Of a stretch of DNA of 64,000 nucleotides, positions 34,461-43,267 are shown piece by piece. Position numbers and translations under genes: made by a program. The DNA comes from Lientehia hominis (GTDB lineage: Bacteria; Bacillota; Clostridia; Lachnospirales; Lachnospiraceae). The notes under the pieces were generated by a model. That model did not search any database, had not been told where the DNA came from, and saw only the letters and a program-made list of their open reading frames with translations. The number at the start of each line of letters is the position of its first letter. Position 1 is the stretch's first letter. The stretch spans positions 1 to 64,000 of the forward strand of contig NZ_JAJNOR010000010.1 in assembly GCF_021044755.1 (NCBI RefSeq), in the 5' to 3' direction.

Positions 34461-36098
34461 TCAAATCCTCTTTATGTCTCTCGGCACTTTTTTAAAAGTG
34501 ATCTGGTACTCGGACAGCTCTGCTTCACTCAGGCTGCAGCTGTCCGAATAGATTACATAATGCTCTGCCCTTTCCCGGATATTCGTCAGAAAATCATAAT
34601 TCAGTACGGCGTCCTGCTCCTTTGTATGATACAGATAATAAGCAGTACCTTTACTTTTCCCCAAATAATATCGTGAATCTTCACAGCCGCAGGTTTTCCC
34701 AAAAGAGTCCCCCGCCTCCGTATACCAGATATACTCTTTAAGCTTTTCTTCATCTATCTGACTGTTGAGACGCCCTCCGTCTAAAAACAGCGGCTCTCCT
34801 ATCTCATAAAAGCTGAAGTCCCCTCCCAGGCCTTTTGTCTTCTCGCTGCCGGAGATCACCCGTTTGACCCGCTCTGCCGTCACATTTTCCGCATAGTCCA
34901 TCATCTCCACCAGAATAAATTTCCGGTTTCCGCCGTCCCTTCGGTTCATATCCAATACCGCATGGGCTGTAGTCCCGGAACCGGCAAAGCTGTCTAACAC
35001 AATGGAATCTTCGTCCGCCGCCTGCTGCAGGCAGTATTCCACGATCCCCACGGGCTTTGGCGTGTCAAACTGCCCTTTGCCAAGAATCGACTTTATCTCA
35101 AGAGTGCCGGTCTCACTGGCGAACTCGCTGCCGGACCAAAAAGATTTCGGTTTGACCCGGCGCTTTTCTTCCCTTTCCAGATAATCCTTTTGAAAAATGT
35201 CGTATTCCATCCTCTTTTTTACCAGGCGGACCTCCAGTTCTGAAATCCGCTCCAGAACCGTACTTTTCCCCCATCTCCAGGTGCCGTTTTCGCCGTTGGA
35301 GAGCTTCGGCAGTATCTTAACAGAGCCATCCTCCGGTTCCAGGGACAGCTTTCCGGAAGCTTCCTGATAATAAATAGGGTAAAACAGATTGGGCCTGTCC
35401 TTTTCCCTGGCATTGCTTCCTCTTTTTCTCAGTCCCAGGAGCCGATACCGTCCTTTTTCGTCAGACAGCTTATATTCTTTTTCATATTCCTCCGGCAGCG
35501 AAACTCCCCTGGTGATAAAGCTTCCTTTCTGATAGATCAGAAGGCTTTCATGGGCTGTGGCGATATATTTGTCGTCGCTCCGTCCCTTCAGATTATTGAT
35601 GACGGCTATATCCGCAACGAATCCGGCCGGTCCGAATATTTCATCACATATTAACTTCAAATTAAATTTCTCATTGTTGTCGATGCTTATGAATATGGCC
35701 CCTTCCGGCGCCATCAGTTTTTCCAGCAGTCTGAGGCGCGGATACATCATACAAAGCCATTTATCATGGCGCGACAGATCCTCCCCTTCCTTTCCGACGG
35801 CTTCTCCGAGCCACTTTCTCATTCTGGGGTCGTTTACATTGTCGTTATATATCCACTTCTCATTTCCCGTATTATAGGGCGGGTCGATATAGATGCATTT
35901 AACGCTGGACGTATATTGAGGGAGGAGCGATTTCAAAGCCTCCAGATTATCTCCGCGGATAATCATATTGCCGCTTCCGTTGTCCTCTTTTTTACTTCCG
36001 TTCTCATCAAAGCTGTACTTCCGCTCCAGAAAACGGTACGGCACCTTCTGATGATAGCTTACAACTTTATCTTTTCCAATCCATTCCAAGGTCGGCAT
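34461..36098 (-). CDS. mod: Type III DNA methyltransferase, Mod subunit
   Basis: 545-aa site-specific adenine methyltransferase, also the recognition subunit of the R-M complex. Catalytic motif IV IYIDPPYNTG comes first and the AdoMet motif I DSFAGSGTTAHAV later: the beta-class order of type III enzymes. The variable region between (about 200-320) is the likely target-recognition domain. AGGAGG precedes the ATG. No repeat tract suggesting phase variation is seen. The mod-res pair lies between asd and tRNA-Thr, a likely acquired block. Confidence 0.93.
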   Translation of the reverse strand: MPTLEWIGKDKVVSYHQKVPYRFLERKYSFDENGSKKEDNGSGNMIIRGDNLEALKSLLPQYTSSVKCIYIDPPYNTGNEKWIYNDNVNDPRMRKWLGEAVGKEGEDLSRHDKWLCMMYPRLRLLEKLMAPEGAIFISIDNNEKFNLKLICDEIFGPAGFVADIAVINNLKGRSDDKYIATAHESLLIYQKGSFITRGVSLPEEYEKEYKLSDEKGRYRLLGLRKRGSNAREKDRPNLFYPIYYQEASGKLSLEPEDGSVKILPKLSNGENGTWRWGKSTVLERISELEVRLVKKRMEYDIFQKDYLEREEKRRVKPKSFWSGSEFASETGTLEIKSILGKGQFDTPKPVGIVEYCLQQAADEDSIVLDSFAGSGTTAHAVLDMNRRDGGNRKFILVEMMDYAENVTAERVKRVISGSEKTKGLGGDFSFYEIGEPLFLDGGRLNSQIDEEKLKEYIWYTEAGDSFGKTCGCEDSRYYLGKSKGTAYYLYHTKEQDAVLNYDFLTNIRERAEHYVIYSDSCSLSEAELSEYQITFKKVPRDIKRI

Positions 36099-36180
36099 GA
36101 TGTGTGATCCTCCTGCGGTGACTGCACTCCCTGCTGCTTTTTACGGACTAATTATAACATAAAAAGACAATACTTTCATC

Positions 36181-36250
36181 CGGCAAAATTTCTTTGAATA
36201 CCTTTTTAAATGCAGGGCAGAGAAAATGATTCCAAATATATCTTTATCAT
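36181..36250. repeat. Probable remnant of the intergenic repeat
   Basis: In reverse complement this segment has TTTGGAATCATTTT followed about 25 nt later by AAAAAGGTATTCAAAG. The first matches the left end of copies A and B; the second matches the right end of copy B (GAAAGATATTCAAAG) in the same order. The interior would be almost fully deleted. Short AT-rich matches make this uncertain. Confidence 0.4.
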
Positions 36251-36295
36251 ACCCAAAAAGCCTGCATCCGACATCTGCCAGACACAGGCTCTCTA

Positions 36296-36368
36296 AGCTC
36301 CCGGCCGGACTTGAACCGGCGACCTATTGATTACGAATCAATTGCTCTACCAACTGAGCCACGGAAGC
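36296..36368 (-). tRNA. tRNA-Thr (anticodon CGT)
   Basis: 73 nt on the minus strand. Acceptor GCTTCCG pairs with CGGGAGC; D-loop GCTCAGTTGGTAGAGC; anticodon stem ATTGA/TCAAT around loop TTCGTAA, anticodon CGT (codon ACG, Thr); T-arm CCGGTTCAAGTCCGG. The discriminator base is T. The CCA end is not encoded. Confidence 0.96.
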
Positions 36369-36468
36369 ACGTCTCCAAGCTGTTAAAGCTTGTCAACGTT
36401 ACTAATATACTATAGGAATTTCTTCCTGTCAACCGATTCTCAAACATTTTCTTCCCTGTTTTTTACAC

Positions 36469-38613
36469 TTAGGACAGATACGTAAGCCGGCCGCCCAGCC
36501 TGCTCAGCAGCTCATTGGAAATACTGCCCGCCTGCTCAGCAGCTTCACTGGCGGGAATCTCTTCTTCCCCGTCCTTTCCGATCAGCGTCACTGTATCACC
36601 TGCCGATATTCCCGGGATTCCGGTCACATCTATCATCATCTGATCCATGCAGATCCGCCCCACTATCGGCGCCCGTCTTCCTTTAATCAGTACACTCCCC
36701 TTTCCGCAGGACAGACTTCTCGGATATCCATCCGCATATCCAATGGCAACGACTGCTATGTCGCGGTCGGATGGTGCGGTATATGCTCTGTCGTATCCCA
36801 CGCTTTCCCCGGCGTATACTTTTTTGACCGAAGCTATTGTGGACTTAAGGGCCAGGGCCGGTCTCAGATCCAGTTTTCTTCTCACGCAGGTATCTGTTCT
36901 GCTGTCCGCCCCGTATAAAATGATTCCGGCCCTCACATAATCACAGTCAATGTCCGGATAGTTCAAAAACCCGTAGCTGCTCTGTACATGAATCTTCGGA
37001 AGCACGATTCCTTGTCCAGACAATTCCTCTAAAAATCCAAAAAACGTTCCGATCTGTCTTTCTGTGAATTCTACATCCTGCTGTCTGCTGCTGTCTGTAG
37101 CGCACAAATGTGTGAAAATACCGGTAATTTTCAGATGCTTCATCTGAAAGACTTTCGCAGCGCGGTTTACATCGTCCACAGAGATTCCCAGCCGGTGCAT
37201 CCCTGAATCCACCGCCAGGTGGACCTGCAGGTTTGTCCCCATCTTTTCCAGCGCCAGAGCATGCTCATAATCGCAGACGGTCTGCATCAGCCGCCAGCGT
37301 CTGAGTTCCTTCGCCCTGAAGGGAGGCGTATACCCAAGTATCAGAATCTCTCCCTGTACGCCTTCCTTCCGCAGTGTGATTCCCTCATCTATGGTCGCTG
37401 CTGCAAATGCCCTGACCCCCGCCTGATTCAGGCATCTGGCAGTCGCTGCGTCTCCGTGTCCATATGCGCCCGCCTTTACCACTGCCATCAGCCGACAGCC
37501 CTGAGGCATGTTTTTCTGCAGGATTCTGGCATTATACTTGAGACACCCCTGGTCGATCTCCACCCAGGAGCGGCATCCTTCCGGCGGCAAATGCACAGGA
37601 TGATGCTTCTTCCATTCCCGTATGATCCTACAGTATAGGATACCGGCCAGGCCGGACAGAAGCAGAACGGCCAGATAAAGCACCATGGGATTTTCCGTCA
37701 AATATGTTTGTATGGAAAGCAGCTTCGCTGCCATCCTCACCACAACGATCATCATGGGATGGACGATATAGATGACCATGGACATATCCCGGAGCATTTC
37801 CCTTCTTCTTCCCCGAAAGAAAAGGAGCCACCGGAACAGCAAATACATACAAGGAATAAGAAGTATATACATACTGTCATGCCGCTGGAGGCCGAACTCC
37901 CGGAGGATCAGGCCCTCTGAAGTCATCAGAATCAGCATGAGCAGAAAACCAAGGAAATATGAAAGACCTCCCCTTTTGCTCCTCCTTCCCTCGTTTTCTG
38001 CTGTCCAGGCCCCCATGACAAAAAACACAGGCGCATAAAAAATCCCATTCCGTGTGTAATCGGTGACGGCAAACACATTGTCGTAGAATGTCTTTAAAAT
38101 TGGGGCCTTTGCCGACAGACCGTAGTAGCTGTCCCCCAAAAGACCAACTGCATAGAGACAGACCGCAGCAATAAACGCCTTTTTACAGCCAATCCTGCGG
38201 ATAAGGAGCACCGATACCCAGGCCCCGGCGATGGCGGCCGGAAAGTACCACAAATGATATAAGGTTCCGTCAAACAGAATATCCTTCAGAAACTCCGGCA
38301 AAAACAATTTTGTATTGAAGTATCCCATATAGAGATTAAGCGGCAGGTAAAAAATCATAGATATCAAATACAACCGCAGTGTGGCTTTTGTAAAAGCCGC
38401 CAGCTTCTCCATACGCCTTTCTGTTCCTTTTGCCAGAAAAAAACCGGAAGTCATAAAGAAAAAGGGAACTGCAACCCGGGCAACAACCCGTGTCAGAATA
38501 AAATCACCGGTCCCGTTCCAGGCGGCAAGGGGGGAAATGTGAATAGCTGCGACCAACAGCGCGGCGGCGATCCGGAACCCGTCTATGCCGGAATATGCTT
38601 TTTCTCCTTTCAT
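36469..38613 (-). CDS. vanT: VanT: membrane serine/alanine racemase
   Basis: 714-aa fusion. Residues 1-340 are an acyltransferase_3-type membrane domain with about ten helices, thought to import L-serine in VanT. Residues about 355-714 are a PLP alanine racemase domain: PLP lysine in AVVKAGAYGHG, catalytic tyrosine in SVGYDRAY, CMDQM near the end. Asn700 (SISNELL) stands where dedicated alanine racemases have a gating Tyr, a feature associated with VanT racemases accepting serine. Supplies D-serine to VanG. GGAGG lies in the end of vanXY, and the ATG is one base after that stop. Confidence 0.93.
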   Translation of the reverse strand: MKGEKAYSGIDGFRIAAALLVAAIHISPLAAWNGTGDFILTRVVARVAVPFFFMTSGFFLAKGTERRMEKLAAFTKATLRLYLISMIFYLPLNLYMGYFNTKLFLPEFLKDILFDGTLYHLWYFPAAIAGAWVSVLLIRRIGCKKAFIAAVCLYAVGLLGDSYYGLSAKAPILKTFYDNVFAVTDYTRNGIFYAPVFFVMGAWTAENEGRRSKRGGLSYFLGFLLMLILMTSEGLILREFGLQRHDSMYILLIPCMYLLFRWLLFFRGRRREMLRDMSMVIYIVHPMMIVVVRMAAKLLSIQTYLTENPMVLYLAVLLLSGLAGILYCRIIREWKKHHPVHLPPEGCRSWVEIDQGCLKYNARILQKNMPQGCRLMAVVKAGAYGHGDAATARCLNQAGVRAFAAATIDEGITLRKEGVQGEILILGYTPPFRAKELRRWRLMQTVCDYEHALALEKMGTNLQVHLAVDSGMHRLGISVDDVNRAAKVFQMKHLKITGIFTHLCATDSSRQQDVEFTERQIGTFFGFLEELSGQGIVLPKIHVQSSYGFLNYPDIDCDYVRAGIILYGADSRTDTCVRRKLDLRPALALKSTIASVKKVYAGESVGYDRAYTAPSDRDIAVVAIGYADGYPRSLSCGKGSVLIKGRRAPIVGRICMDQMMIDVTGIPGISAGDTVTLIGKDGEEEIPASEAAEQAGSISNELLSRLGGRLTYLS

Positions 38614-38614
38614 C

Positions 38615-39376
38615 TTATTGCCTCCATAGTGTCACGACCCATCCGTCCACATTGTTTCCCGAGCTTTCCGCTATGGCGTTGTCCGCCACCGTCACCTTCA
38701 CTGACGAGCTCTCCGCTGCCTCATCCGGTACGTAAAATATCTCTATTTCTTTGTCCCGACTGCCGGTTCTCAGATGCTTCCCGCCATAGGGATAATTTTT
38801 TATGAATTCGGTATATTCCTCCAGGCAGAGTCCTTGTACTTCCATGATCTCAGAATGAGGATATCCTACGTATCGGAAATGCCACGGTTCCCCGCCAATT
38901 CCCGTCACATCCTCTTTTCCTTCCGGATATCTTTCTACAAAACCATATCTGGCAGCCCGTTTTCTAAACTCCCCGCCGACACCGTCATATGGAAACTCCG
39001 GACGTATGAAATCAATGTTCTCCTGATTAAGTCCCAAATCGATGGCCAGTCCCGTCTGATGCTCGCTGTGGTCTGGAAGGGCCACATATTTTCTGGTGAA
39101 CTCCCATCCGTTTTCTGCAACGGAATCTTTAAATATCTGCTCTTGCTCCGCTTTCGGCCGATAGCCGCTCACCGGCACGATCTTTCCCTCGGACCGAATT
39201 TCCTTTAAAAGCTGGGCCAGGCAGGAGGAAGCCCTTGTATGAAGCAGGATTCCCGGGTACCTGCTGTCCACAGGCACACAGGAAAACCGCATCTCTCCCG
39301 CGATCGGATGTTTTTCATTCACTAAGATCAAATTCCCCCCGCGAACAGACCGGCCGGGCAGTACCATCTCTCTCAT
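38615..39376 (-). CDS. vanXY: VanXY: D,D-dipeptidase/D,D-carboxypeptidase
   Basis: 253-aa zinc peptidase (VanY family, VanXY-G type). It removes D-Ala-D-Ala precursors so that D-Ala-D-Ser ends dominate. Motifs: SGYRPKAEQEQI, zinc ligands in SEHQTGLAIDLG, and catalytic Glu plus zinc His in EPWHFRYVG. No signal peptide, consistent with a cytoplasmic VanXY. The ribosome site AGGAGGTG overlaps the end of vanG, giving tight coupling vanG-vanXY-vanT. Which of the two activities is strong cannot be read from sequence. Confidence 0.9.
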   Translation of the reverse strand: MREMVLPGRSVRGGNLILVNEKHPIAGEMRFSCVPVDSRYPGILLHTRASSCLAQLLKEIRSEGKIVPVSGYRPKAEQEQIFKDSVAENGWEFTRKYVALPDHSEHQTGLAIDLGLNQENIDFIRPEFPYDGVGGEFRKRAARYGFVERYPEGKEDVTGIGGEPWHFRYVGYPHSEIMEVQGLCLEEYTEFIKNYPYGGKHLRTGSRDKEIEIFYVPDEAAESSSVKVTVADNAIAESSGNNVDGWVVTLWRQ

Positions 39377-39379
39377 GTC

Positions 39380-40423
39380 TCACACCTCCTGTGCCATGAG
39401 CGTTTCCAAAATCACCTCAAAAGACATTCCAATACCTTTCAGCATATTGGGAAAACGGCTGTGAGCAGTAAAGCCCGGTATGGTGTTTACTTCATTGAAC
39501 ACTATCTGGCCGTTTGGAGTCAGAAACATGTCCACCCTGGCAAATCCGGAGCAGTCCAAAGCCCGGTATATGGTCTTCGCGCACAATTGAATCCGTTTTT
39601 CCGTCTCTCCGTCGATTCTGGCCGGCATATGGATTTTGGAAGTTTTCAGAGTATACTTCTCTGTATAGTCGAAAAAGCCTTCTGAAAGTTCGATCTCATC
39701 CACTCTTCCTAAGATCAGTTCTTCTTTTCCCATTACGGCGCAGCCTACTTCAAAGCCTTCCACATCCTCTTCAATGATGACTTCCCGGTCATGCTGAAAC
39801 GCTGCTTCCACCGCGGCTGAAAGCTGCGTCCTCCTGTCCGCCTTTGTGATTCCAAAGGATGATCCCGCCCTCACCGGCTTCACAAACAGCGGATATTCCA
39901 AATCCTTTGTCTTCTCGTAGAGCTCTGCTTTTTCCAGTCTCTTTTCCAAAACGACAGCTTTCGGCACTGCTACGCCGGCCTGGGCAGCCAGCTGGTGCGC
40001 CCGGTATTTGTCCATGCAGAGAGCAGACGCAAACGTCCCGCACCCGATAAGGGGAATACCTGCCAGTTCAGCCAATCCCTGTACCGTTCCATCTTCTCCG
40101 TTTTTTCCGTGGAGCACCGGAAATACCGCGTCCACATAGATGCGGCAGATTCCGTCATCACTTTCTTCTACGATACCATGGACAGAACGCTCCGGAGAGA
40201 GGAAAGCCTTCCTGCAGGCTTCGTTTTTAACGTGCCATTGATCCGACGGGATATCTTCAAAAGCCCCCATATACCGAAACCAATCTCCATTCTGCGTAAT
40301 CCCTACCGGTATCACCTGATATTTTTCTGTGTTCATGTGGGTGAGCACCGCATACGCGGACTGGAGGGAAACCGGATATTCTGTAGAGCATCCGCCGAAT
40401 ATAACCGCTATCGTTTTTTTCAT
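39380..40423 (-). CDS. vanG: VanG-type D-alanine--D-serine ligase
   Basis: 347-aa ATP-grasp ligase. N-terminal VIFGGCSTEYPVSLQSA, ATP-binding VKPVRAGSSFGITK, and the omega-loop region FFDYTEKYTLKTSKIHMPAR. The EKYTLKTSKI loop is the form seen in VanG-type D-Ala-D-Ser ligases rather than in D-Ala-D-Lac (VanA) ligases. C-terminal FNEVNTIPGFT binds magnesium. Products confer low-level vancomycin resistance when the cluster is on. AAAGGAG precedes the ATG. A terminator-like hairpin lies only about 45 nt upstream. Confidence 0.92.
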   Translation of the reverse strand: MKKTIAVIFGGCSTEYPVSLQSAYAVLTHMNTEKYQVIPVGITQNGDWFRYMGAFEDIPSDQWHVKNEACRKAFLSPERSVHGIVEESDDGICRIYVDAVFPVLHGKNGEDGTVQGLAELAGIPLIGCGTFASALCMDKYRAHQLAAQAGVAVPKAVVLEKRLEKAELYEKTKDLEYPLFVKPVRAGSSFGITKADRRTQLSAAVEAAFQHDREVIIEEDVEGFEVGCAVMGKEELILGRVDEIELSEGFFDYTEKYTLKTSKIHMPARIDGETEKRIQLCAKTIYRALDCSGFARVDMFLTPNGQIVFNEVNTIPGFTAHSRFPNMLKGIGMSFEVILETLMAQEV

Positions 40424-40466
40424 GTCTTTTCTCCTTTTCTTTCATAGAACAAGCCGTCTTATTAAT

Positions 40467-40516
40467 AAAAAAACAACCGCCGTCCTGGTAGTTTCATCAT
40501 ACCAGGACAGCGGTTG
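40467..40516 (-). terminator. Terminator or attenuator hairpin ahead of vanG
   Basis: CAACCGC (40474-40480) plus GTCCTGGTA (40482-40490) pair with TACCAGGAC (40500-40508) plus GCGGTTG (40510-40516): 16 bp with one bulged mismatch. On the minus strand it is followed by seven T. It is a textbook intrinsic terminator between vanS and vanG, with only about 45 nt left before the vanG ATG. Confidence 0.88.
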
Positions 40517-40524
40517 CTGTTCTT

Positions 40525-40573
40525 ATTATCCATCCTATGGAAATCCGATTCTTTTCTGATCAAATTCTTACAA
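40525..40573 (-). promoter_or_regulatory. Candidate VanR-activated vanG promoter
   Basis: On the minus strand TTGTAAGAATTT (40573-40562) matches most of the VanR box known from enterococci (TCGTANGAAANT), and GATAAT (40530-40525) could be a -10. There is no good -35 hexamer, as expected for an activator-dependent promoter. The transcript would start just before the hairpin at 40516. This is an inference. Confidence 0.4.
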
Positions 40574-40578
40574 TTTTC

Positions 40579-41673
40579 CTACAGCCGCGGAAGCGTCACA
40601 TCAAAGCGGATGATATTATCCTCACTGTATGCCGATATCTGGCCTCCGTGCAGCTCGACGATCTCTTTTGCAATGGCCAGTCCAAGACCTGCTCCGCCGC
40701 TTTTTGTGGATCTGGAATTATCCAGTCTGTAAAACTGTTCAAATATCCTCTTAAGCTTCTCCTCCGATATCTGGTCCCCGTCATTGATAAAAGACAGCTT
40801 CACCTGATTCGGCATCTCTTCCACCCGGATTCGGATCGTACAATCCTCATGGCTGTAATTGACCGCATTGCGGAGCAGATTATCAAATACCCTCTGCAGC
40901 TTATCCGGGTCGCAATAGATACGCAGATCCTCGGGACTCTGAAGCACACAATTCAAATTCTTTTCCCTCAGCATAGGCTTGAATTCATATATCAGCTGAT
41001 TCAGCATACGGATCAAATGTACCTCGGACTTTTCCAGCGTAATATGGGATAGGTTAAAACGGGTGATGTCAAAAAATTCGTTAATGAGATCATCCAGACG
41101 TTCTGCCTTTTCTCTGGCGATGGAAATATAACGGTTCCGCATTTCTTCCGAAATCTGAGGCTCATCCTTAAGCAGAGTCAGATAACCGATAACAGACGTG
41201 ATCGGTGTCTTCAGATCGTGGGCCAGATATGTGACCAGATCGTTTTTCCTTTGTTCTGCTTCTCTTGCGATCCGCTCATTGTTCAGGACGCTTACCTTGA
41301 TCTGGTTCATCTGATTTTCCAGATCTTTTAAGGGAGCCGAAAGGCTCACCATGCTGTCATCCTGCTTATAGATCACTTCTGCCGCATCAGCCACCTCCTG
41401 GAAATAGGAAAAAGGTTTTCTCCAATAATACAGGAAGATGCCGATATATCCTATCACGATATAGGCAAGGGCAAATAAATCTCTCCGCATGTCGAACCAT
41501 CTGGCAATCCGGTAAAGAAGCTCGTCCCCTGACCAGGTTCTGAAGCTAAATATGTTAATGGCCAGAAAATAGCCGATTATCCCAAGCACGGTATAGGAAA
41601 ACAGGGCGATTATCATCCTGAGGAACAGCCGTCCCGCCAGGCCGCCGCTCAGGTTCTTTTTATTATTCTTCAA
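40579..41673 (-). CDS. vanS: VanS-type sensor histidine kinase
   Basis: 364-aa membrane sensor. Two membrane helices (about 20-40 and 75-97) flank a short outside loop, then a HAMP-like linker. The phospho-acceptor is in YLAHDLKTPITSVIGY; N box DNLLRNAVNY; G box GGAGLGLAIAKEI. The start is taken as TTG at 41673, overlapping the vanR stop, with GGGGAG upstream; an ATG at 41730 further inside vanR is an alternative. Partner of VanR; the short sensor loop fits the small VanS-G type. A terminator follows. Confidence 0.88.
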   Translation of the reverse strand: MKNNKKNLSGGLAGRLFLRMIIALFSYTVLGIIGYFLAINIFSFRTWSGDELLYRIARWFDMRRDLFALAYIVIGYIGIFLYYWRKPFSYFQEVADAAEVIYKQDDSMVSLSAPLKDLENQMNQIKVSVLNNERIAREAEQRKNDLVTYLAHDLKTPITSVIGYLTLLKDEPQISEEMRNRYISIAREKAERLDDLINEFFDITRFNLSHITLEKSEVHLIRMLNQLIYEFKPMLREKNLNCVLQSPEDLRIYCDPDKLQRVFDNLLRNAVNYSHEDCTIRIRVEEMPNQVKLSFINDGDQISEEKLKRIFEQFYRLDNSRSTKSGGAGLGLAIAKEIVELHGGQISAYSEDNIIRFDVTLPRL

Positions 41674-42367
41674 TTTTATATCCAACTCCCCATACTGTTT
41701 TAATAAACCGCGGCCTTTTCGGAGGCTCATTCAGCTTTTCCCTGAGCCGTCCGATATGCGCCATCACTGTATTGTTGTTGTTTTCCAGATATCTCTCTCC
41801 CCACACGGCCTCAAACAATTCCTCTGAGGGCACTACCTTTCCTTTATGCTCACATAAATACCAGAGGATGGAAAACTCCAACGGCGTAAGGCATACCGGC
41901 TTATCATACAAAAAGCACTCATGGGTATCACGGTTTATCGTAAGTCCCCGGATGTCATGCTCCTGTCTCTCCTCTTCTTCTGCCTGTCCTACGTGATTGT
42001 AGCTTTTATACCGCCTGAGCTGAGTCTTGACCCGCGCGACCACCTCCAGAGGATTAAAGGGTTTTGTAATATAGTCATCCGCCCCTAAGGTGAGTCCCAT
42101 GATCTTATCCATATCCTCTCCCTTTGCTGTCAGCATGATAACCGGATAAAAATATTTCTCCCGTATTTTTTGGAGAATCTTGAAACCATCTATATCCGGC
42201 AGCATCACATCCAGAACCGCCAGATCAAGCCCGCCCTCTTCCATACAGGCCAAGGCGTCCTTTCCATTATAGAACTTCTTTACAGAATAGCCGTCATTCT
42301 TCAAATATACTTCCACCAGATCCGCGATCTCTTTTTCGTCGTCCACCAATAATATCTGTTCTTTCAT
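41663..42367 (-). CDS. vanR: VanR-type OmpR-family response regulator
   Basis: 234 aa. The receiver domain has the phospho-Asp in LAVLDVMLPDIDGF and Lys in YITKPFNPLEV. The C-terminal winged helix is intact (LTPLEFSILWYLCEHKGKVV, then NNNTVMAHIGRLREKL, then VWGVGYKIEE). The ATG at 42367 begins MKEQILLVDDE; the frame continues upstream but that is non-coding. Forms vanRS with the next gene and is expected to activate vanG-vanXY-vanT. Confidence 0.9.
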   Translation of the reverse strand: MKEQILLVDDEKEIADLVEVYLKNDGYSVKKFYNGKDALACMEEGGLDLAVLDVMLPDIDGFKILQKIREKYFYPVIMLTAKGEDMDKIMGLTLGADDYITKPFNPLEVVARVKTQLRRYKSYNHVGQAEEEERQEHDIRGLTINRDTHECFLYDKPVCLTPLEFSILWYLCEHKGKVVPSEELFEAVWGERYLENNNNTVMAHIGRLREKLNEPPKRPRFIKTVWGVGYKIEE

Positions 42368-42407
42368 CCTTCCGCCGCCTTCCTCCTGCCGCTTGGTCGT
42401 TCCCCCC

Positions 42408-42436
42408 ATTCTAACATATCTCCCCTTTGAAATCAA
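42408..42436 (-). promoter_or_regulatory. vanRS promoter
   Basis: On the minus strand TTGATT (42436-42431), a 17-nt spacer and TAGAAT (42413-42408), about 40 nt upstream of the vanR ATG. No clear VanR box was seen beside it. Confidence 0.65.
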
Positions 42437-42499
42437 CGGAACAGTCACCCCTGCTTTCCTCTCTCCATATGATAATGTATGAAGAAACGGAGGAATACT

Positions 42500-43267
42500 A
42501 TGGAACCTATCCTTGAATTCATACATGTATGTTTTTCCTATCATTCACTGGACGGTGAGACATCCGCACTCTATGACATCTCTCTGGCGGTCAACCCCGG
42601 AGAATTCGTAGCGATCGTGGGTCCTTCCGGCTGTGGAAAAACAACGCTCCTGTCCCTAATCAGCGGCCTTTTAAAGCCGGAATCAGGAGAAATACGACTG
42701 TTTGGGAAAGCTCAGGGCACCTCCGGCGCCAACATCGGCTATATGCTTCAGAGAGACCACCTTTTTGAATGGCGAACGGTCTATGACAACGTGCTCCTGG
42801 GTCTGGAGATCAAGCACAACTTAACCTCCAATACCCGGGCCGGCGTGGATTCCATGCTTGACACCTATGGCCTGTCGGCTTTTAAAGACGCCCCTCCATC
42901 TTCTTTATCCGGGGGGATGCGCCAAAGGGCCGCGCTCATCCGCACTCTGGCACTGGAGCCTGATATCCTGCTTCTCGACGAACCATTTTCCGCTCTGGAT
43001 TACCAGACGAGGCTGGAAGTGGGCGACGATATCGGCAGCATCATCCGCAAGGAGCATAAAACCGCTGTTCTGGTCACCCATGACCTTTCGGAGGCCATTA
43101 CGCTGGCAGACAAGGTAGTCATTCTTTCAGACCGCCCTGCCCGTATCAAAAAAATTCTGCCTCTGCACTTTGACGAAATCTATGACTCTCCCTTGAAGAG
43201 ACGCAGCTCGCCTCAGTTCAGCGGCTATTTTGAAGAAATATGGAAGGAGCTCAAATCCAATGGATAA
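42500..43267 (+). CDS. ABC importer ATPase, nitrate/sulfonate/taurine type
   Basis: 255-aa ATPase. Walker A GPSGCGKTT, Q-loop MLQRDHLFEW, signature LSGGMRQRAAL, Walker B ILLLDEPFSALD, and VTHDLSEAI switch region. This is the SsuB/TauB/ThiZ-like family that powers uptake of sulfonates, nitrate or thiamine precursors. ATG at 42500 with CGGAGG upstream. It is divergent from vanR and coupled to the permease gene by an 8-bp overlap. Substrate unassigned. Confidence 0.88.
   Translation: MEPILEFIHVCFSYHSLDGETSALYDISLAVNPGEFVAIVGPSGCGKTTLLSLISGLLKPESGEIRLFGKAQGTSGANIGYMLQRDHLFEWRTVYDNVLLGLEIKHNLTSNTRAGVDSMLDTYGLSAFKDAPPSSLSGGMRQRAALIRTLALEPDILLLDEPFSALDYQTRLEVGDDIGSIIRKEHKTAVLVTHDLSEAITLADKVVILSDRPARIKKILPLHFDEIYDSPLKRRSSPQFSGYFEEIWKELKSNG

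Noticed and set aside
40579..41730. ATG at 41730 as the vanS start
   Set aside because: It lies 68 nt inside vanR with a weak ribosome site. TTG at 41673 fits the gene overlap better, but the choice is not certain.
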